This document shows, piece after piece, positions 7,689 through 15,467 of a stretch of DNA of 24,878 bases. This DNA comes from Betaproteobacteria bacterium (GTDB lineage: Bacteria; Pseudomonadota; Gammaproteobacteria; Burkholderiales; Usitatibacteraceae): NCBI GenBank assembly GCA_025362705.1, contig JANYFH010000209.1:1-24878 (forward strand). The letters run 5' to 3'. Position numbers and translations under genes: made by a program. A model generated the notes under the pieces. The model did no database searches. It was not told the DNA's origin and saw only the letters and a list, made by a program, of their open reading frames with translations. The number at the start of each line of letters is the position of its first letter. Position 1 is the first letter of the stretch.

Positions 7689-8180
7689 CTATTTGATAAC
7701 GCGCAGCTTGCCACGTGGCGGTGCCTTGGGCTTATCGGGTGGTGGCGTTTCCTCATCCATGGCCATCGTCGTATTCGCCGGGGAAGCCGCAGCCGTGGTC
7801 ACGGAAACCGACTGCAACGTCGGGGCAGTCGCCACGACTGGTGCGCGAGCACGCGGCTGTTCCGTCGAGGACTCTGCTTCAAAAAATACACCGCGGCCAT
7901 TCTCGCGCGAAAATATACTTTGCACAGCGTAAATCGGCACGGCGATTTCCCGCGATACGCCATTGAAGCGCGCCGAGAACTGGATCATGTCGTTGCCAAT
8001 CGTGAGATTGCGCGTGGCTTGCTGGCTCATCGAGAGGACGATCTCGCCATTTTTCACGTACTCCAGTGGCACGCGCGTGTTTTGATCCACCTTTACGCTC
8101 AGGTACGGTGTGAAACTGCAATCCGCGCACCATTCATAGATAGCGCGGATCAGGTAGGGTTTGGTGGAGAGTTCAGACAT
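7689..8180 (-). CDS. sspB: ClpXP protease specificity-enhancing factor SspB
   Basis: A 163-residue adaptor that tethers ssrA-tagged and some other substrates to ClpXP. The folded substrate-binding domain covers about 5-100: STKPYLIRAIYEWCAD, then TPYLSVKVD and NGEIVLSMSQQATRNL. A low-complexity linker follows, rich in Ala, Thr and Pro (about 103-155). The extreme C-terminus RGKLRVIK (156-163) matches the ClpX-docking (XB) tail known from E. coli SspB, which ends LRVVK. Start: the ATG at 8180 (MSELSTKPYL) agrees with the family; an in-frame extension to 8246 adds 22 unlike residues. It follows sspA by 75 bases on the same strand, the usual sspA-sspB pairing. Confidence 0.94.
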   Translation of the reverse strand: MSELSTKPYLIRAIYEWCADCSFTPYLSVKVDQNTRVPLEYVKNGEIVLSMSQQATRNLTIGNDMIQFSARFNGVSREIAVPIYAVQSIFSRENGRGVFFEAESSTEQPRARAPVVATAPTLQSVSVTTAAASPANTTMAMDEETPPPDKPKAPPRGKLRVIK

Positions 8181-8255
8181 CTTATGCTCGGAAGTACCAG
8201 GCAATTCGTTCGAATTACTCCGAGTGTTATCGGCTCTGTTGGCCAATGCGGATAA

Positions 8256-8855
8256 TCATTTCCGCATCGCCTTTTCGGATGCAGTCATCGAATCGATGAA
8301 CGCCTGGCGCGAGAACAAACGCTCCGCATACTTGAGCAGCGGTGCGGCAACTTTTGGCATATCGACCTGGTAATGCTCCAGGCGCCATAACAAGGGCGCG
8401 ATGGCAACATCAAGCATCGAAAACTCATCGCCAAGCATGTGCTTCTGCTTGAGGAAAATTGGTGCGAGCTGAATCAGGTTTTCGCGGATATAAAGGCGCG
8501 CCTTGTCGAATTGATTCGGCTTGCCACGCTCCAGGGTATCGACGTGATTGAATATTTCATTTTCCATGCGGAACAGGATCAGCCGCGCGCGCGCGCGCAT
8601 CACCGGATCGGCGGGCATCAATTGCGGATGCGGAAAACGTTCGTCAATATACTCATTGATAATATTCGACTCGTACAAAATGAGATCACGCTCCACCAGC
8701 ACCGGCGTGCGGTTGTAGGGATTCATCACCGCAAGATCTTCGGGCTTGTTCATCAAATCCACATCAAGGATCTGAAAATCCATGCCCTTCTCGTACAAAA
8801 CAATGCGGCAGCGGTGGCTAAAGGGGCAAGTCGTCCCCGAGTACAAAGTCATCAT
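8256..8855 (-). CDS. sspA: Stringent starvation protein A (GST-fold RNA polymerase-associated protein)
   Basis: A 199-residue glutathione-S-transferase-fold protein. SspA binds RNA polymerase and affects transcription in stationary phase, starvation and acid stress. The thioredoxin-like N-terminal domain (about 1-80) shows LYSGTTCPFSHRCRIVLYEK and NPYNRTPVLVERDLILYESN, where cis-Pro and the ESN turn are family features. The helical C-terminal domain (about 87-199) includes EFSMLDVAIAPLLWRLEHY. A run of alternating CG at 8584-8596 codes for the RARAR segment. Two successive ATG codons occur at the start and either may be used. It lies 107 bases downstream of petC, the common betaproteobacterial petABC-sspA-sspB order; it may be read from petABC or from a promoter in that gap. 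Confidence 0.94.
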   Translation of the reverse strand: MMTLYSGTTCPFSHRCRIVLYEKGMDFQILDVDLMNKPEDLAVMNPYNRTPVLVERDLILYESNIINEYIDERFPHPQLMPADPVMRARARLILFRMENEIFNHVDTLERGKPNQFDKARLYIRENLIQLAPIFLKQKHMLGDEFSMLDVAIAPLLWRLEHYQVDMPKVAAPLLKYAERLFSRQAFIDSMTASEKAMRK

Positions 8856-8962
8856 GGCGGTTTACCCGTTTTCTTTTTGCGTAAATTTATCGATGTTCAA
8901 ATTGCACAAATGCGCCCGCGAATCAAAAGCGGTGTGCGTGCCGTGGCGCAATGAAAGCGCGT

Positions 8963-9709
8963 CTATTTGACGTCTTTCCAGTATTCATGTTTAAGCGCCA
9001 GCGTGACGAAAAACGCGATGACAAGGAAAAACAGAACCAGCACGCCAAGCTGCGTGCGTTGCGTGCGCGCAGGTTCTGCCATAAAGGTCATGTAATTCAC
9101 GAGGTCAGCCACGTTGTGATCATATTCACCCGCCGACATGCTGCCTGCCCGATCGATGGCGAGCTTCATGATCGGTTCCATCTTGCCATCATGATCGTGT
9201 TTTTCTCCGACCTGTACCATTGCCTGCGTGCCCTGAAGGTCGTGAAGCACATGCGGCATTGAGACGCCCTTGAAAACCGTATTGTTCCAGCCGGTTGGAG
9301 AGGCGTCATCGCGATAAAAACCGCGCATGTAGGTGTAGAGCCAATCCGAACCCCGCACGCGCGCCGACAGCGTCAGATCAGGCGGAACACTTTTGAGCCA
9401 GTCTTTTGCATCCGCCGGGTCTAGCGCCGAGACCATCGTGTCACCAATTTTGTCTGTGGTGAACATCAGATTGTCTTTGATCTGTTGTTCCGTCAATCCT
9501 ATCTGCGTGAGGTGGCTATATCGCATGAATTGCGCGTTGTGGCAGTTCAGACAGTAATTGATGAACGTCCTGGCGCCGCGCTGCAGCGATGCCATATCTT
9601 TCAAATTGATCGGCGCTCTATCCAGATGCACCTCCGCACCGCCGGATGCGAACGAGGAAGAAGCGGCTAGAACGACCGAGACCAGCAGAAATTTCAGAGC
9701 GGTTTTCAT
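8963..9709 (-). CDS. petC: Ubiquinol-cytochrome c reductase, cytochrome c1 subunit
   Basis: A 248-residue subunit of the cytochrome bc1 complex. It carries electrons from the Rieske cluster to soluble cytochrome c on the periplasmic side. The N-terminal signal peptide spans about 1-21 (ALKFLLVSVVLAASSSFA). The covalent heme-c motif CLNCH is at 53-57, and the likely axial methionine is M151 in GVSMPHVLHDLQG. One C-terminal membrane anchor lies at about 221-239, followed by a short positively charged tail. Its ATG overlaps the petB stop by one base (TAATG), so translation is probably coupled. Last gene of the petABC set and followed by sspA. Confidence 0.97.
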   Translation of the reverse strand: MKTALKFLLVSVVLAASSSFASGGAEVHLDRAPINLKDMASLQRGARTFINYCLNCHNAQFMRYSHLTQIGLTEQQIKDNLMFTTDKIGDTMVSALDPADAKDWLKSVPPDLTLSARVRGSDWLYTYMRGFYRDDASPTGWNNTVFKGVSMPHVLHDLQGTQAMVQVGEKHDHDGKMEPIMKLAIDRAGSMSAGEYDHNVADLVNYMTFMAEPARTQRTQLGVLVLFFLVIAFFVTLALKHEYWKDVK

Positions 9710-11028
9710 TAGAACGTCACCCTTTCCGGTTCCGGTTTTTCTTTATCGACCTTGGTGTACCACGGCATGAGAATGAAGAAAGCGAAATAAACGACGGTGA
9801 GAACGCGCGCGACTATTGTTGCCACGTCTGCGCCGCCAATCAAGGGCAGACCTTTCGACAACTGCCCCCACACGGTCGTCGGGACGACGCCCAGATAACC
9901 GAGGACGAGAAAGCTGATCACAAAGGCCGTCAGGAAACGCTTGTAGATTGGACCGCGATAGCGGATCGATTTCACTTTGCCGCGATCAAGCCAGGGCAAC
10001 AAAAACAAAATCATCGTTGCCGCGCCCATGACGGCCACACCTGGAAACTGTGAACCAAACATGGACGGCACCGCCCGCAGCATCGCGTAGAACGGCGTGA
10101 AGTACCACACTGGCGCGATATGTTCTGGCGTCTTCAACGGATCAGCCTGAATGAAATTCGGTGCTTCCAGAAAGTAGCCGCCCATTTCAGGCGCAAAGAA
10201 TACGATGGCCGAGAACACACCAAGAAACACCACCACACCAAAAATGTCTTTAACCGTGTAATAGGGATGGAAAGGAATGCCATCCATCGGCGTGCCCGTT
10301 TTCGGGTCCGGGGTTTTATTGATTTCGATGCCGTCAGGATTATTCGAGCCCACTTCGTGCAACGCCACAAGATGCGCAGCAACCAGGCCAAGCAATACCA
10401 GCGGTAGCGCGATTACATGGAATGCGAAGAAGCGGTTCAGGGTGGCATCACTGATGCTGAAGTCACCACGAATCCACACCGCCAGATCTTCACCAACAAT
10501 CGGAATTGCACCGAACAGGTTAATGATTACCTGCGCACCCCAGTACGACATCTGTCCCCACGGGAGCAGGTAGCCGAAGAAGGCTTCAGCCATCAAGGCC
10601 AGGTAGATCATGCAGCCGAATATCCATAGCAGTTCGCGAGGTTTGCGGTAAGAGCCGTACATCAGCCCGCGCATCATATGCAGATAAACAACCAGGAAAA
10701 ACAGCGACGCACCGGTCGAATGCATATAGCGAATCAGCCAGCCCCAGGGAACATCACGCATGATGTATTCAACGGATGCGAAAGCGAATTTCGCATCCGG
10801 CTTGTAATTCATCGTGAGCAAAATACCGGTCACGATCTGCATCACAAGCACCAACATGGCCAGTGAGCCGAAGTAGTACCAGAAGTTGAAATTCTTCGGT
10901 GCGTAATACTCGGCGACTTGCTCTTTATAGAGCTTTACCAACGGGAAGCGCGCGTCGATCCAGACTATCGCATCGCCAACAAGGCCGGGTATGGGCGGTG
11001 CAATTGCGGGTTTGGGTGCGTTGGACAT
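9709..11028 (-). CDS. petB: Ubiquinol-cytochrome c reductase, cytochrome b subunit
   Basis: A 439-residue multi-helix membrane protein that oxidises ubiquinol at the Qo site and reduces quinone at Qi. Heme-b ligands are H103 and H117 in one helix (MHSTGASLFFLVVYLH) and H204 and H219 in the other (FHVIALPLVLLGLVAAH). The full-length bc1-type protein, with C-terminal helices to residue 423, excludes a split b6/subunit IV arrangement. The Qo motif reads PVWY (306-309) rather than PEWY, a variant I recall in beta- and gammaproteobacteria. The C-terminus is charged (KVDKEKPEPERV). A strong AAAGGAG lies within the end of petA, 11 bases before its ATG. Confidence 0.97.
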   Translation of the reverse strand: MSNAPKPAIAPPIPGLVGDAIVWIDARFPLVKLYKEQVAEYYAPKNFNFWYYFGSLAMLVLVMQIVTGILLTMNYKPDAKFAFASVEYIMRDVPWGWLIRYMHSTGASLFFLVVYLHMMRGLMYGSYRKPRELLWIFGCMIYLALMAEAFFGYLLPWGQMSYWGAQVIINLFGAIPIVGEDLAVWIRGDFSISDATLNRFFAFHVIALPLVLLGLVAAHLVALHEVGSNNPDGIEINKTPDPKTGTPMDGIPFHPYYTVKDIFGVVVFLGVFSAIVFFAPEMGGYFLEAPNFIQADPLKTPEHIAPVWYFTPFYAMLRAVPSMFGSQFPGVAVMGAATMILFLLPWLDRGKVKSIRYRGPIYKRFLTAFVISFLVLGYLGVVPTTVWGQLSKGLPLIGGADVATIVARVLTVVYFAFFILMPWYTKVDKEKPEPERVTF

Positions 11029-11031
11029 TGA

Positions 11032-11634
11032 TTACGCTCCTTTGGAATCATCGCCGATCAACAGCGACGTGTCGGACAAAAATTTGTATGGCGGAATAGA
11101 AAGGTTGGTCGGTGCAGGCATACCCGCAAACACGCGACCGGACATGTCAAACTTGGATTGGTGGCACGGGCAGAAAAATCCTCCGGGCCAGTCCGCACCC
11201 AAATCGGCAGCGCCAATTTCTTTGCGGAATGTCGGCGAACATCCCAGATGCGTGCATACACCACGGAGTACCAATATTTCCGGCTTGAGAGAGCGGCTGG
11301 GATTTTTCGCGTATTCAGGTTGCTTGGAAGCATCCGATTTCGCATCAGCCAGCAAGGCATCGTGCTTATCCAGCTGCGCAACCATTTCTGGCGTGCGTTT
11401 GATTACCCAATGTGGTGCGCCACGAAATTCGACCGTGAGCAATTGGCCGGGCTCGATCTTGTTGAGATCGACCGGCACTGGTGCGCCTGCCGCTACCGCG
11501 CGCGCCGAAGGTAACATGCTCGCGACAAACGGCACCGCAACCGCTGCCGCTGCGCCAGCCCCGACGACGGAGGACGCAGCAATCAGGAAACGACGTTTCT
11601 TGGGGTCAACTTGGTTCAGGACGATGGCAGTCAT
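11032..11634 (-). CDS. petA: Ubiquinol-cytochrome c reductase, Rieske iron-sulfur subunit
   Basis: A 200-residue protein holding the 2Fe-2S cluster that takes the first electron from ubiquinol. Cluster-binding boxes are CTHLGC (C127, H129, C132) and CPCH (C155, C157, H158); C127, H129, C155 and H158 are the ligands by family rule, and C132-C157 form the stabilising disulfide. The N-terminus has KKRRFLIAA (12-20) followed by a hydrophobic helix to about residue 40, a twin-arginine type uncleaved anchor, so it is the most obvious Tat substrate in this window. First gene of petABC. A weak candidate promoter lies at 11765-11793. Confidence 0.97.
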   Translation of the reverse strand: MTAIVLNQVDPKKRRFLIAASSVVGAGAAAAVAVPFVASMLPSARAVAAGAPVPVDLNKIEPGQLLTVEFRGAPHWVIKRTPEMVAQLDKHDALLADAKSDASKQPEYAKNPSRSLKPEILVLRGVCTHLGCSPTFRKEIGAADLGADWPGGFFCPCHQSKFDMSGRVFAGMPAPTNLSIPPYKFLSDTSLLIGDDSKGA

Positions 11635-11764
11635 GGAGTCGATTCTCTATGCGTAAAGTCGAAAAAAATGTGCGGCAAAAGCGGCTTTGGGACGGTTTTC
11701 GCCTCTTTGGCCCCCTACCCTAACAAGGCACCCCGGTTCTGCACGCCAGAGGCTTCAATCCCCA

Positions 11765-11793
11765 ATTTTAGCTGATCGCGCGAATAAACTTAA
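11765..11793 (-). promoter_or_regulatory. Weak sigma-70 promoter candidate for petABC
   Basis: On the minus strand, TTAAGT (11788-11793) and TAAAAT (11765-11770) are 17 bases apart. The -10 matches 5 of 6; the -35 matches only about half of the consensus. The distance to the petA ATG is about 130 bases. Confidence 0.25.
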
Positions 11794-11891
11794 GCCCCCC
11801 GGACCGGAAGTGCAGGTTTTCTCGCGATTTAAGGGGTTGCCGCACAAATCGAAAGGCGGGTTCAAGACATCTATCTTTTACATTTCATTGA

Positions 11892-11919
11892 TTGACAGGT
11901 TGGCAAGCAAGCACATAAA
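11892..11919 (+). promoter_or_regulatory. Sigma-70 promoter candidate for mscL
   Basis: A perfect TTGACA (11892-11897) is followed after 16 bases by CATAAA (11914-11919, 4 of 6 matches). A transcript would begin about 60 bases before the mscL ATG, with AAAGGGGA as the ribosome site. Confidence 0.45.
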
Positions 11920-11987
11920 GTCTTGTCGGCTGAAGTATTAAAGCTGCGATATGTGGTCAGTTACTCTTGACAATAAAGGGGACGTAA

Positions 11988-12401
11988 ATGGGAATGATGT
12001 CTGAATTCAAGGAATTCGCCGTCAAAGGCAATGTGATGGATCTGGCGGTCGGCGTCATCATTGGTGCTGCGTTTGGCAAGATTGTCGATTCGGTTGTTGG
12101 CGACCTCATCATGCCGATCATCGGCAAAGTTCTTGGCAACCTCAATTTTTCCGATATGTTTGTAGCGCTGAAAGATATCCCGGCCGGGACGGTGATGACT
12201 CTGGAAGCTGTCAAAAAAGCGGGCGTACCTGTATTCGCCTACGGCAATTTCATCACGGTTGTACTCAATTTTGCAATTCTGGCGTTTATCATTTTCCTGA
12301 TCGTCAAACAGATGAACAAATTGAAAAAAGATGCGCCCCCCGCAGCAACGGCCGAAGATGTACTGCTACTGCGGGAAATCCGGGACTCACTGAAAAAGTA
12401 A
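11988..12401 (+). CDS. mscL: Large-conductance mechanosensitive channel MscL
   Basis: A 137-residue inner-membrane channel that opens as an emergency valve under hypo-osmotic shock. The amphipathic N-terminal helix (SEFKEFAVKGNVMDLAVG) leads into pore helix TM1 (AVGVIIGAAFGKIVDSVV, about 20-37). A periplasmic loop follows, then TM2 (about 85-108, FITVVLNFAILAFIIFLIV), then a charged C-terminal helix (EDVLLLREIRDSLKK). Length and pattern are those of E. coli MscL (136 residues). A strong ribosome site AAAGGGGA at 11975-11982 sets the start. It is monocistronic: its own promoter candidate lies upstream and a clear intrinsic terminator follows. Confidence 0.97.
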   Translation: MGMMSEFKEFAVKGNVMDLAVGVIIGAAFGKIVDSVVGDLIMPIIGKVLGNLNFSDMFVALKDIPAGTVMTLEAVKKAGVPVFAYGNFITVVLNFAILAFIIFLIVKQMNKLKKDAPPAATAEDVLLLREIRDSLKK

Positions 12402-12445
12402 GCGGTCACCTACGTAATTTGCCTTTTTTATAAAGACTGTATAAG

Positions 12446-12472
12446 AAGGCGCCACAAACGGCGCCTTTTTTA
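12446..12472 (+). terminator. Intrinsic terminator after mscL
   Basis: A perfect 8-bp stem AAGGCGCC / GGCGCCTT with loop ACAAAC is followed at once by a T-tract (TTTTTTA). It lies 45 bases after the mscL stop and separates mscL from the htrA-type gene. Confidence 0.88.
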
Positions 12473-12488
12473 TTGTATCAACACGACG

Positions 12489-12517
12489 CTTGTGATTTGC
12501 ACTAGGCGACCCCATAC
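12489..12517 (+). promoter_or_regulatory. Sigma-32-like (heat-shock) promoter candidate for the HtrA protease gene
   Basis: CTTGTGA (12489-12495), 14 bases, then CCCCATAC (12510-12517) resembles the RpoH consensus CTTGAAA-N(11-16)-CCCCATnT at 5 of 7 and 7 of 8 positions. A transcript would start about 30 bases before the ATG at 12554. The same bases can also be read as a sigma-70 pair, TTGTGA-17-CATACT. Confidence 0.5.
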
Positions 12518-12553
12518 TCATTCGTTCAATTCAACCAACCAGGTAACCATTGC

Positions 12554-13744
12554 ATGCGTCGCTTTTGGCTGATTTTTGCCGAGTTTGTAACAATTACACT
12601 CGCGGTCGTCTTCGTTATCACCCTGATCCGTCCCGACTGGAATCCGTGGCGTCGCAACGTTGTCGAGATTCGCGAATCGACTTCCACCCCTGGCGGATTG
12701 GTAGCGGTAGGCGGCCAGGGCGCCGCCAAAGCGAGTTATGCCGAGGCCTCCAAACGAGCGATGATCTCGGTGGTCAATATTTCATCTTCGCGCGACGTAA
12801 AAATTCCGGGTAACCACCCGCTTGCCAACGATCCTTTATTTCGGCGTTTCTTTGGCCAGCCTAACGGCGATGACGAGGATCCGGAAATTCGCGGCAGCCT
12901 GGGCTCGGGCGTGATCGTCAATGCTGACGACAAAGGTGGCTACGTCCTTACCAATGACCATGTGGTCGCAGGCTCGAAGGATATCCAGGTTTCTTTTGCT
13001 GATGGCAGGGTGCTGGCGGCAAAGGTCGTTGGAACCGATCCGGAGTCCGATTTGGCCGTATTGCGCATCGAAGGCAAGGGACTCACGCCGATTACGCTGG
13101 GGCAGTCCGAAAAAGCCCAAGTAGGCGATGTGGTGCTTGCCATCGGTGATCCGTTTGGCGTCGGCCAGACAGTCACGATGGGAATCGTGAGCGCGCTCGG
13201 GCGCAACCGCCTGGGCGTGAATCGTTACGAAAACTTTATCCAGACCGACGCTGCGATCAACCCCGGCAATTCCGGCGGCGCGCTCGTAGACATCAACGGT
13301 AATCTCATCGGCATCAATAGCGTCATTTATTCGCGTACCGGCGGCTCACTCGGGATCGGCTTCGCAATACCCGTTTCGATGGCCAAGGACGTGATGGAAC
13401 AAATCATCGCCGACGGCGCGGTTACACGCGGCTATATCGGCATTTCACCGCAGGACATCACGCCGGAGTTGGCGGAATCGCTAAAACTGAAACTTGCACG
13501 CGGTGCCTTGGTGGCGCAGGTCGTGCGCGGTAGCCCAGCCGATAAGGCAGGCGTAAAAGCGGGGGATGTCATCACTGCCATCGAGGGTAAAGGCATTCAG
13601 GACAGCGTCGTTGCGATGGCCGTCATCGCAGGATTGAAACCGGGCAAAGACGTTAAATTTCAGCTTACGCGCAGTGAAAAAGCGATTGATATCGCGATCA
13701 ACGTGGCCAAGCGACCGCGTGCACAGCAACAACCGCGGCAGTAG
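12554..13744 (+). CDS. htrA: HtrA/Deg-family periplasmic serine protease, membrane-anchored, one PDZ domain
   Basis: A 396-residue protein. An uncleaved-looking N-terminal membrane segment (about 4-25, FWLIFAEFVTITLAVVFVIT) anchors a trypsin-like protease domain (about 65-275). The triad is H136 (TNDHVVAG), D166 (SDLAVLRI) and S240 (NPGNSGGAL). One PDZ domain follows (about 290-385, RGYIGISPQDITPELAESL and VVRGSPADKAGVKAGDVI). Such proteins degrade or sense misfolded envelope proteins. The anchor plus single PDZ resembles DegS/AlgW more than two-PDZ DegP, but a sensor role in sigma-E signalling cannot be read from sequence. It lies between mscL and the convergent tatC and is preceded by a sigma-32-like promoter, which fits a stress protease. 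Confidence 0.95.
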   Translation: MRRFWLIFAEFVTITLAVVFVITLIRPDWNPWRRNVVEIRESTSTPGGLVAVGGQGAAKASYAEASKRAMISVVNISSSRDVKIPGNHPLANDPLFRRFFGQPNGDDEDPEIRGSLGSGVIVNADDKGGYVLTNDHVVAGSKDIQVSFADGRVLAAKVVGTDPESDLAVLRIEGKGLTPITLGQSEKAQVGDVVLAIGDPFGVGQTVTMGIVSALGRNRLGVNRYENFIQTDAAINPGNSGGALVDINGNLIGINSVIYSRTGGSLGIGFAIPVSMAKDVMEQIIADGAVTRGYIGISPQDITPELAESLKLKLARGALVAQVVRGSPADKAGVKAGDVITAIEGKGIQDSVVAMAVIAGLKPGKDVKFQLTRSEKAIDIAINVAKRPRAQQQPRQ

Positions 13745-13765
13745 GTTGTTGCATACGTAGCCAAA

Positions 13766-14530
13766 TCAGGTGGCGGTTGATTCCGCCGCTTCGCGTGGCT
13801 TTGGCGTCACGAAGAAGCGCGCCCAGAGGATGCCGAGCTCGTATAAAACGCAGAGCGGAATCGCCAAGGCCAACTGCGACGTCACGTCGGGTGGAGTGAC
13901 AACGGCGGCGACAACAAATGCAGCGACGATCACGTAGCGCCGCACTTCGCGCAAGGTGTCGAGACTGACCAACCCAGTCGCTACCAGCACCACCACCACT
14001 ACCGGCGTCTCAAAGGCCAAACCAAAAGCAAAAAACATCCCCAGCACAAAACTGAAATAATTTTCAATATCGGGCGACACCGTAATTGACGCTGGTGCCA
14101 TTTGCGCGATGAATGTGAACACCATTCTGAACACGAAGAAATAGCAGAACGCCATACCAACAAAAAAAAGCAGCGTGCTCGACACGATTAGCGGCAGAAC
14201 AAAACGTTTTTCATGTTTGTACAGACCCGGTGCCACAAACATCCAAAGCTGATAGAGGATGAACGGCAGCGCCACCAGAAAGGCCGCAAGCATCGCAATC
14301 TTGAGCGGAATGAAAAATGGCGCGATCACACCGGTCGCAATCATCTTCGAACCCTGCGGTAATGCGTCCATCATCGGTATCGCAAGAATGTCGTAAAGCT
14401 TGCCGGCCAGAAACCAGGGCGGTGTCACAAGCGGCACCAGCACGACGCCAAACGCGATCAACGAATAGACAAGCCGATTGCGCAACTCGACGAGATGCGA
14501 GATGAAGGTGTCTTTGACGCTATCGCTCAT
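13766..14530 (-). CDS. tatC: Sec-independent protein translocase TatC
   Basis: A 254-residue inner-membrane protein with about six hydrophobic helices. It is the core receptor for twin-arginine signal peptides. The conserved cytoplasmic N-terminal motif HLVELRNRL is at 11-19, and the functionally important acidic motif in FAFGLAFETPVVVVVL appears in the middle. The C-terminus is polar and Ala/Thr-rich. It follows tatB by 7 bases and ends 21 bases from the convergent htrA gene. Its partners tatA and tatB are upstream; the Rieske protein encoded at 11032-11634 is a probable substrate. Confidence 0.97.
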   Translation of the reverse strand: MSDSVKDTFISHLVELRNRLVYSLIAFGVVLVPLVTPPWFLAGKLYDILAIPMMDALPQGSKMIATGVIAPFFIPLKIAMLAAFLVALPFILYQLWMFVAPGLYKHEKRFVLPLIVSSTLLFFVGMAFCYFFVFRMVFTFIAQMAPASITVSPDIENYFSFVLGMFFAFGLAFETPVVVVVLVATGLVSLDTLREVRRYVIVAAFVVAAVVTPPDVTSQLALAIPLCVLYELGILWARFFVTPKPREAAESTAT

Positions 14531-14537
14531 ACGCCGG

Positions 14538-15056
14538 TCATATCGACTTCAAGGCGCGCACGGGCTCAATACCGAAATCCAGGCTTGCCTGTCCTGCGTG
14601 TACAGGATCGTTTGAAGCCTTTGTCGGCGACGTCATCGATCGCGGCGCAGGTGCTGCCACGACAACGGGTGGCGCGGCAACGTCATGCAACCCGTTTTCC
14701 TGATCAAGCAGCATGGCACTCTGCGCGGATGCGGGCTTCGCGACTACGTTCGCCGGCGTTGCTGCCAGCTCCACATTCTGACTAATCGCCGCGGTTTCTT
14801 TTTCCACCGTGCTGGCGTGTTGCTGAACGCTTTGCTCAAAACTTTTCGCAGCGTCCTGCACTTCCTGCTTGATCTTGGCAAGCTCCGACGTATCCATCTC
14901 GCGATTGATGTCCGCTTTTACGGTGGCAACGTAGCGCTGCAGGCGACCAAACAAGTGGCCTGCGGTACGCGCGACTTTAGGTAATCGCTCAGGACCCAAC
15001 ACGACCAGCGCCACGACACCGATGACGGCGATTTCAGAGAAGCTCATGTCTAACAT
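14538..15056 (-). CDS. tatB: Sec-independent protein translocase TatB
   Basis: A 172-residue protein. A single N-terminal transmembrane helix (SEIAVIGVVALVVLGPERLP, with the Gly-Pro hinge near 21-22 and the TatB-type glutamate) is followed by an amphipathic helix (PKVARTAGHLFGRLQRYVAT). A long charged and then Ala/Val/Pro-rich tail follows. TatB forms the signal-peptide receptor complex with TatC. PERLP after the hinge and the length distinguish it from TatA. The start at 15056 (MLDMSFSEI) is standard. It sits 54 bases after tatA and 7 before tatC. Confidence 0.95.
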   Translation of the reverse strand: MLDMSFSEIAVIGVVALVVLGPERLPKVARTAGHLFGRLQRYVATVKADINREMDTSELAKIKQEVQDAAKSFEQSVQQHASTVEKETAAISQNVELAATPANVVAKPASAQSAMLLDQENGLHDVAAPPVVVAAPAPRSMTSPTKASNDPVHAGQASLDFGIEPVRALKSI

Positions 15057-15110
15057 GGGCGTTCCGTATGCAGAAATAGCGTGCGAAGATTCAGCAGCTG
15101 AATCCAGCCG

Positions 15111-15326
15111 TCAGCTTTTCTGTTTGTCCTTAACCTCGACGTCTATCGTTGAGCCGACGATTTGGTCGGGCTTCTTGTCAATTTCGCCGTCGGTCTTCAT
15201 GCCGTCCTTGAAGCCCTTTACCGCGCCGCCCAGATCACTGCCGATATTGCGCAGTTTTTTGGTGCCAAATACCAGCAGTACAATAACGAGCACGATAAGC
15301 CAGTGCCAGATGCTAAAACTTCCCAT
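15111..15326 (-). CDS. tatA: Sec-independent protein translocase TatA
   Basis: A 71-residue protein that oligomerises to form the Tat transport element. The short N-terminal membrane helix (SIWHWLIVLVIVLLVFG) leads into the hinge and amphipathic helix (TKKLRNIGSDLGGAVKGFKDG), then a short charged tail. The start is the ATG at 15326, preceded by a strong AGGAG (15333-15337 on the plus strand); an in-frame reading from 15416 would add 30 polar residues before the membrane helix, which no TatA has. It is the first of tatABC, 141 bases after the HIT gene. Confidence 0.96.
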   Translation of the reverse strand: MGSFSIWHWLIVLVIVLLVFGTKKLRNIGSDLGGAVKGFKDGMKTDGEIDKKPDQIVGSTIDVEVKDKQKS

Positions 15327-15467
15327 GATGATCTCCTGTGTAGTGGTTTGTCGTTGCAACAACGCTCTGACAACGTCGTCACGCTGGTGTTCGGCGCGCC
15401 GACGCGAGATTGTCAATGACTAATGTGATCTCGTTTCCACCGCGAGCGCCAAGTGGCACACGCCGCC

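Larger units (their letters stand above)
11635..11987. other. Divergent intergenic region between petABC and mscL
   Basis: Some 350 bases with no supported gene. It is AT-richer near mscL and holds a good mscL promoter candidate (11892-11919) and a weak petA candidate on the other strand (11765-11793). I saw no FNR-type palindrome. Confidence 0.55.

Noticed and set aside
13745..13790. GC-rich hairpin between the htrA-type gene and tatC as a bidirectional terminator
   Set aside because: The pairing bases lie mostly within the tatC coding end and there is no T-tract on either strand.
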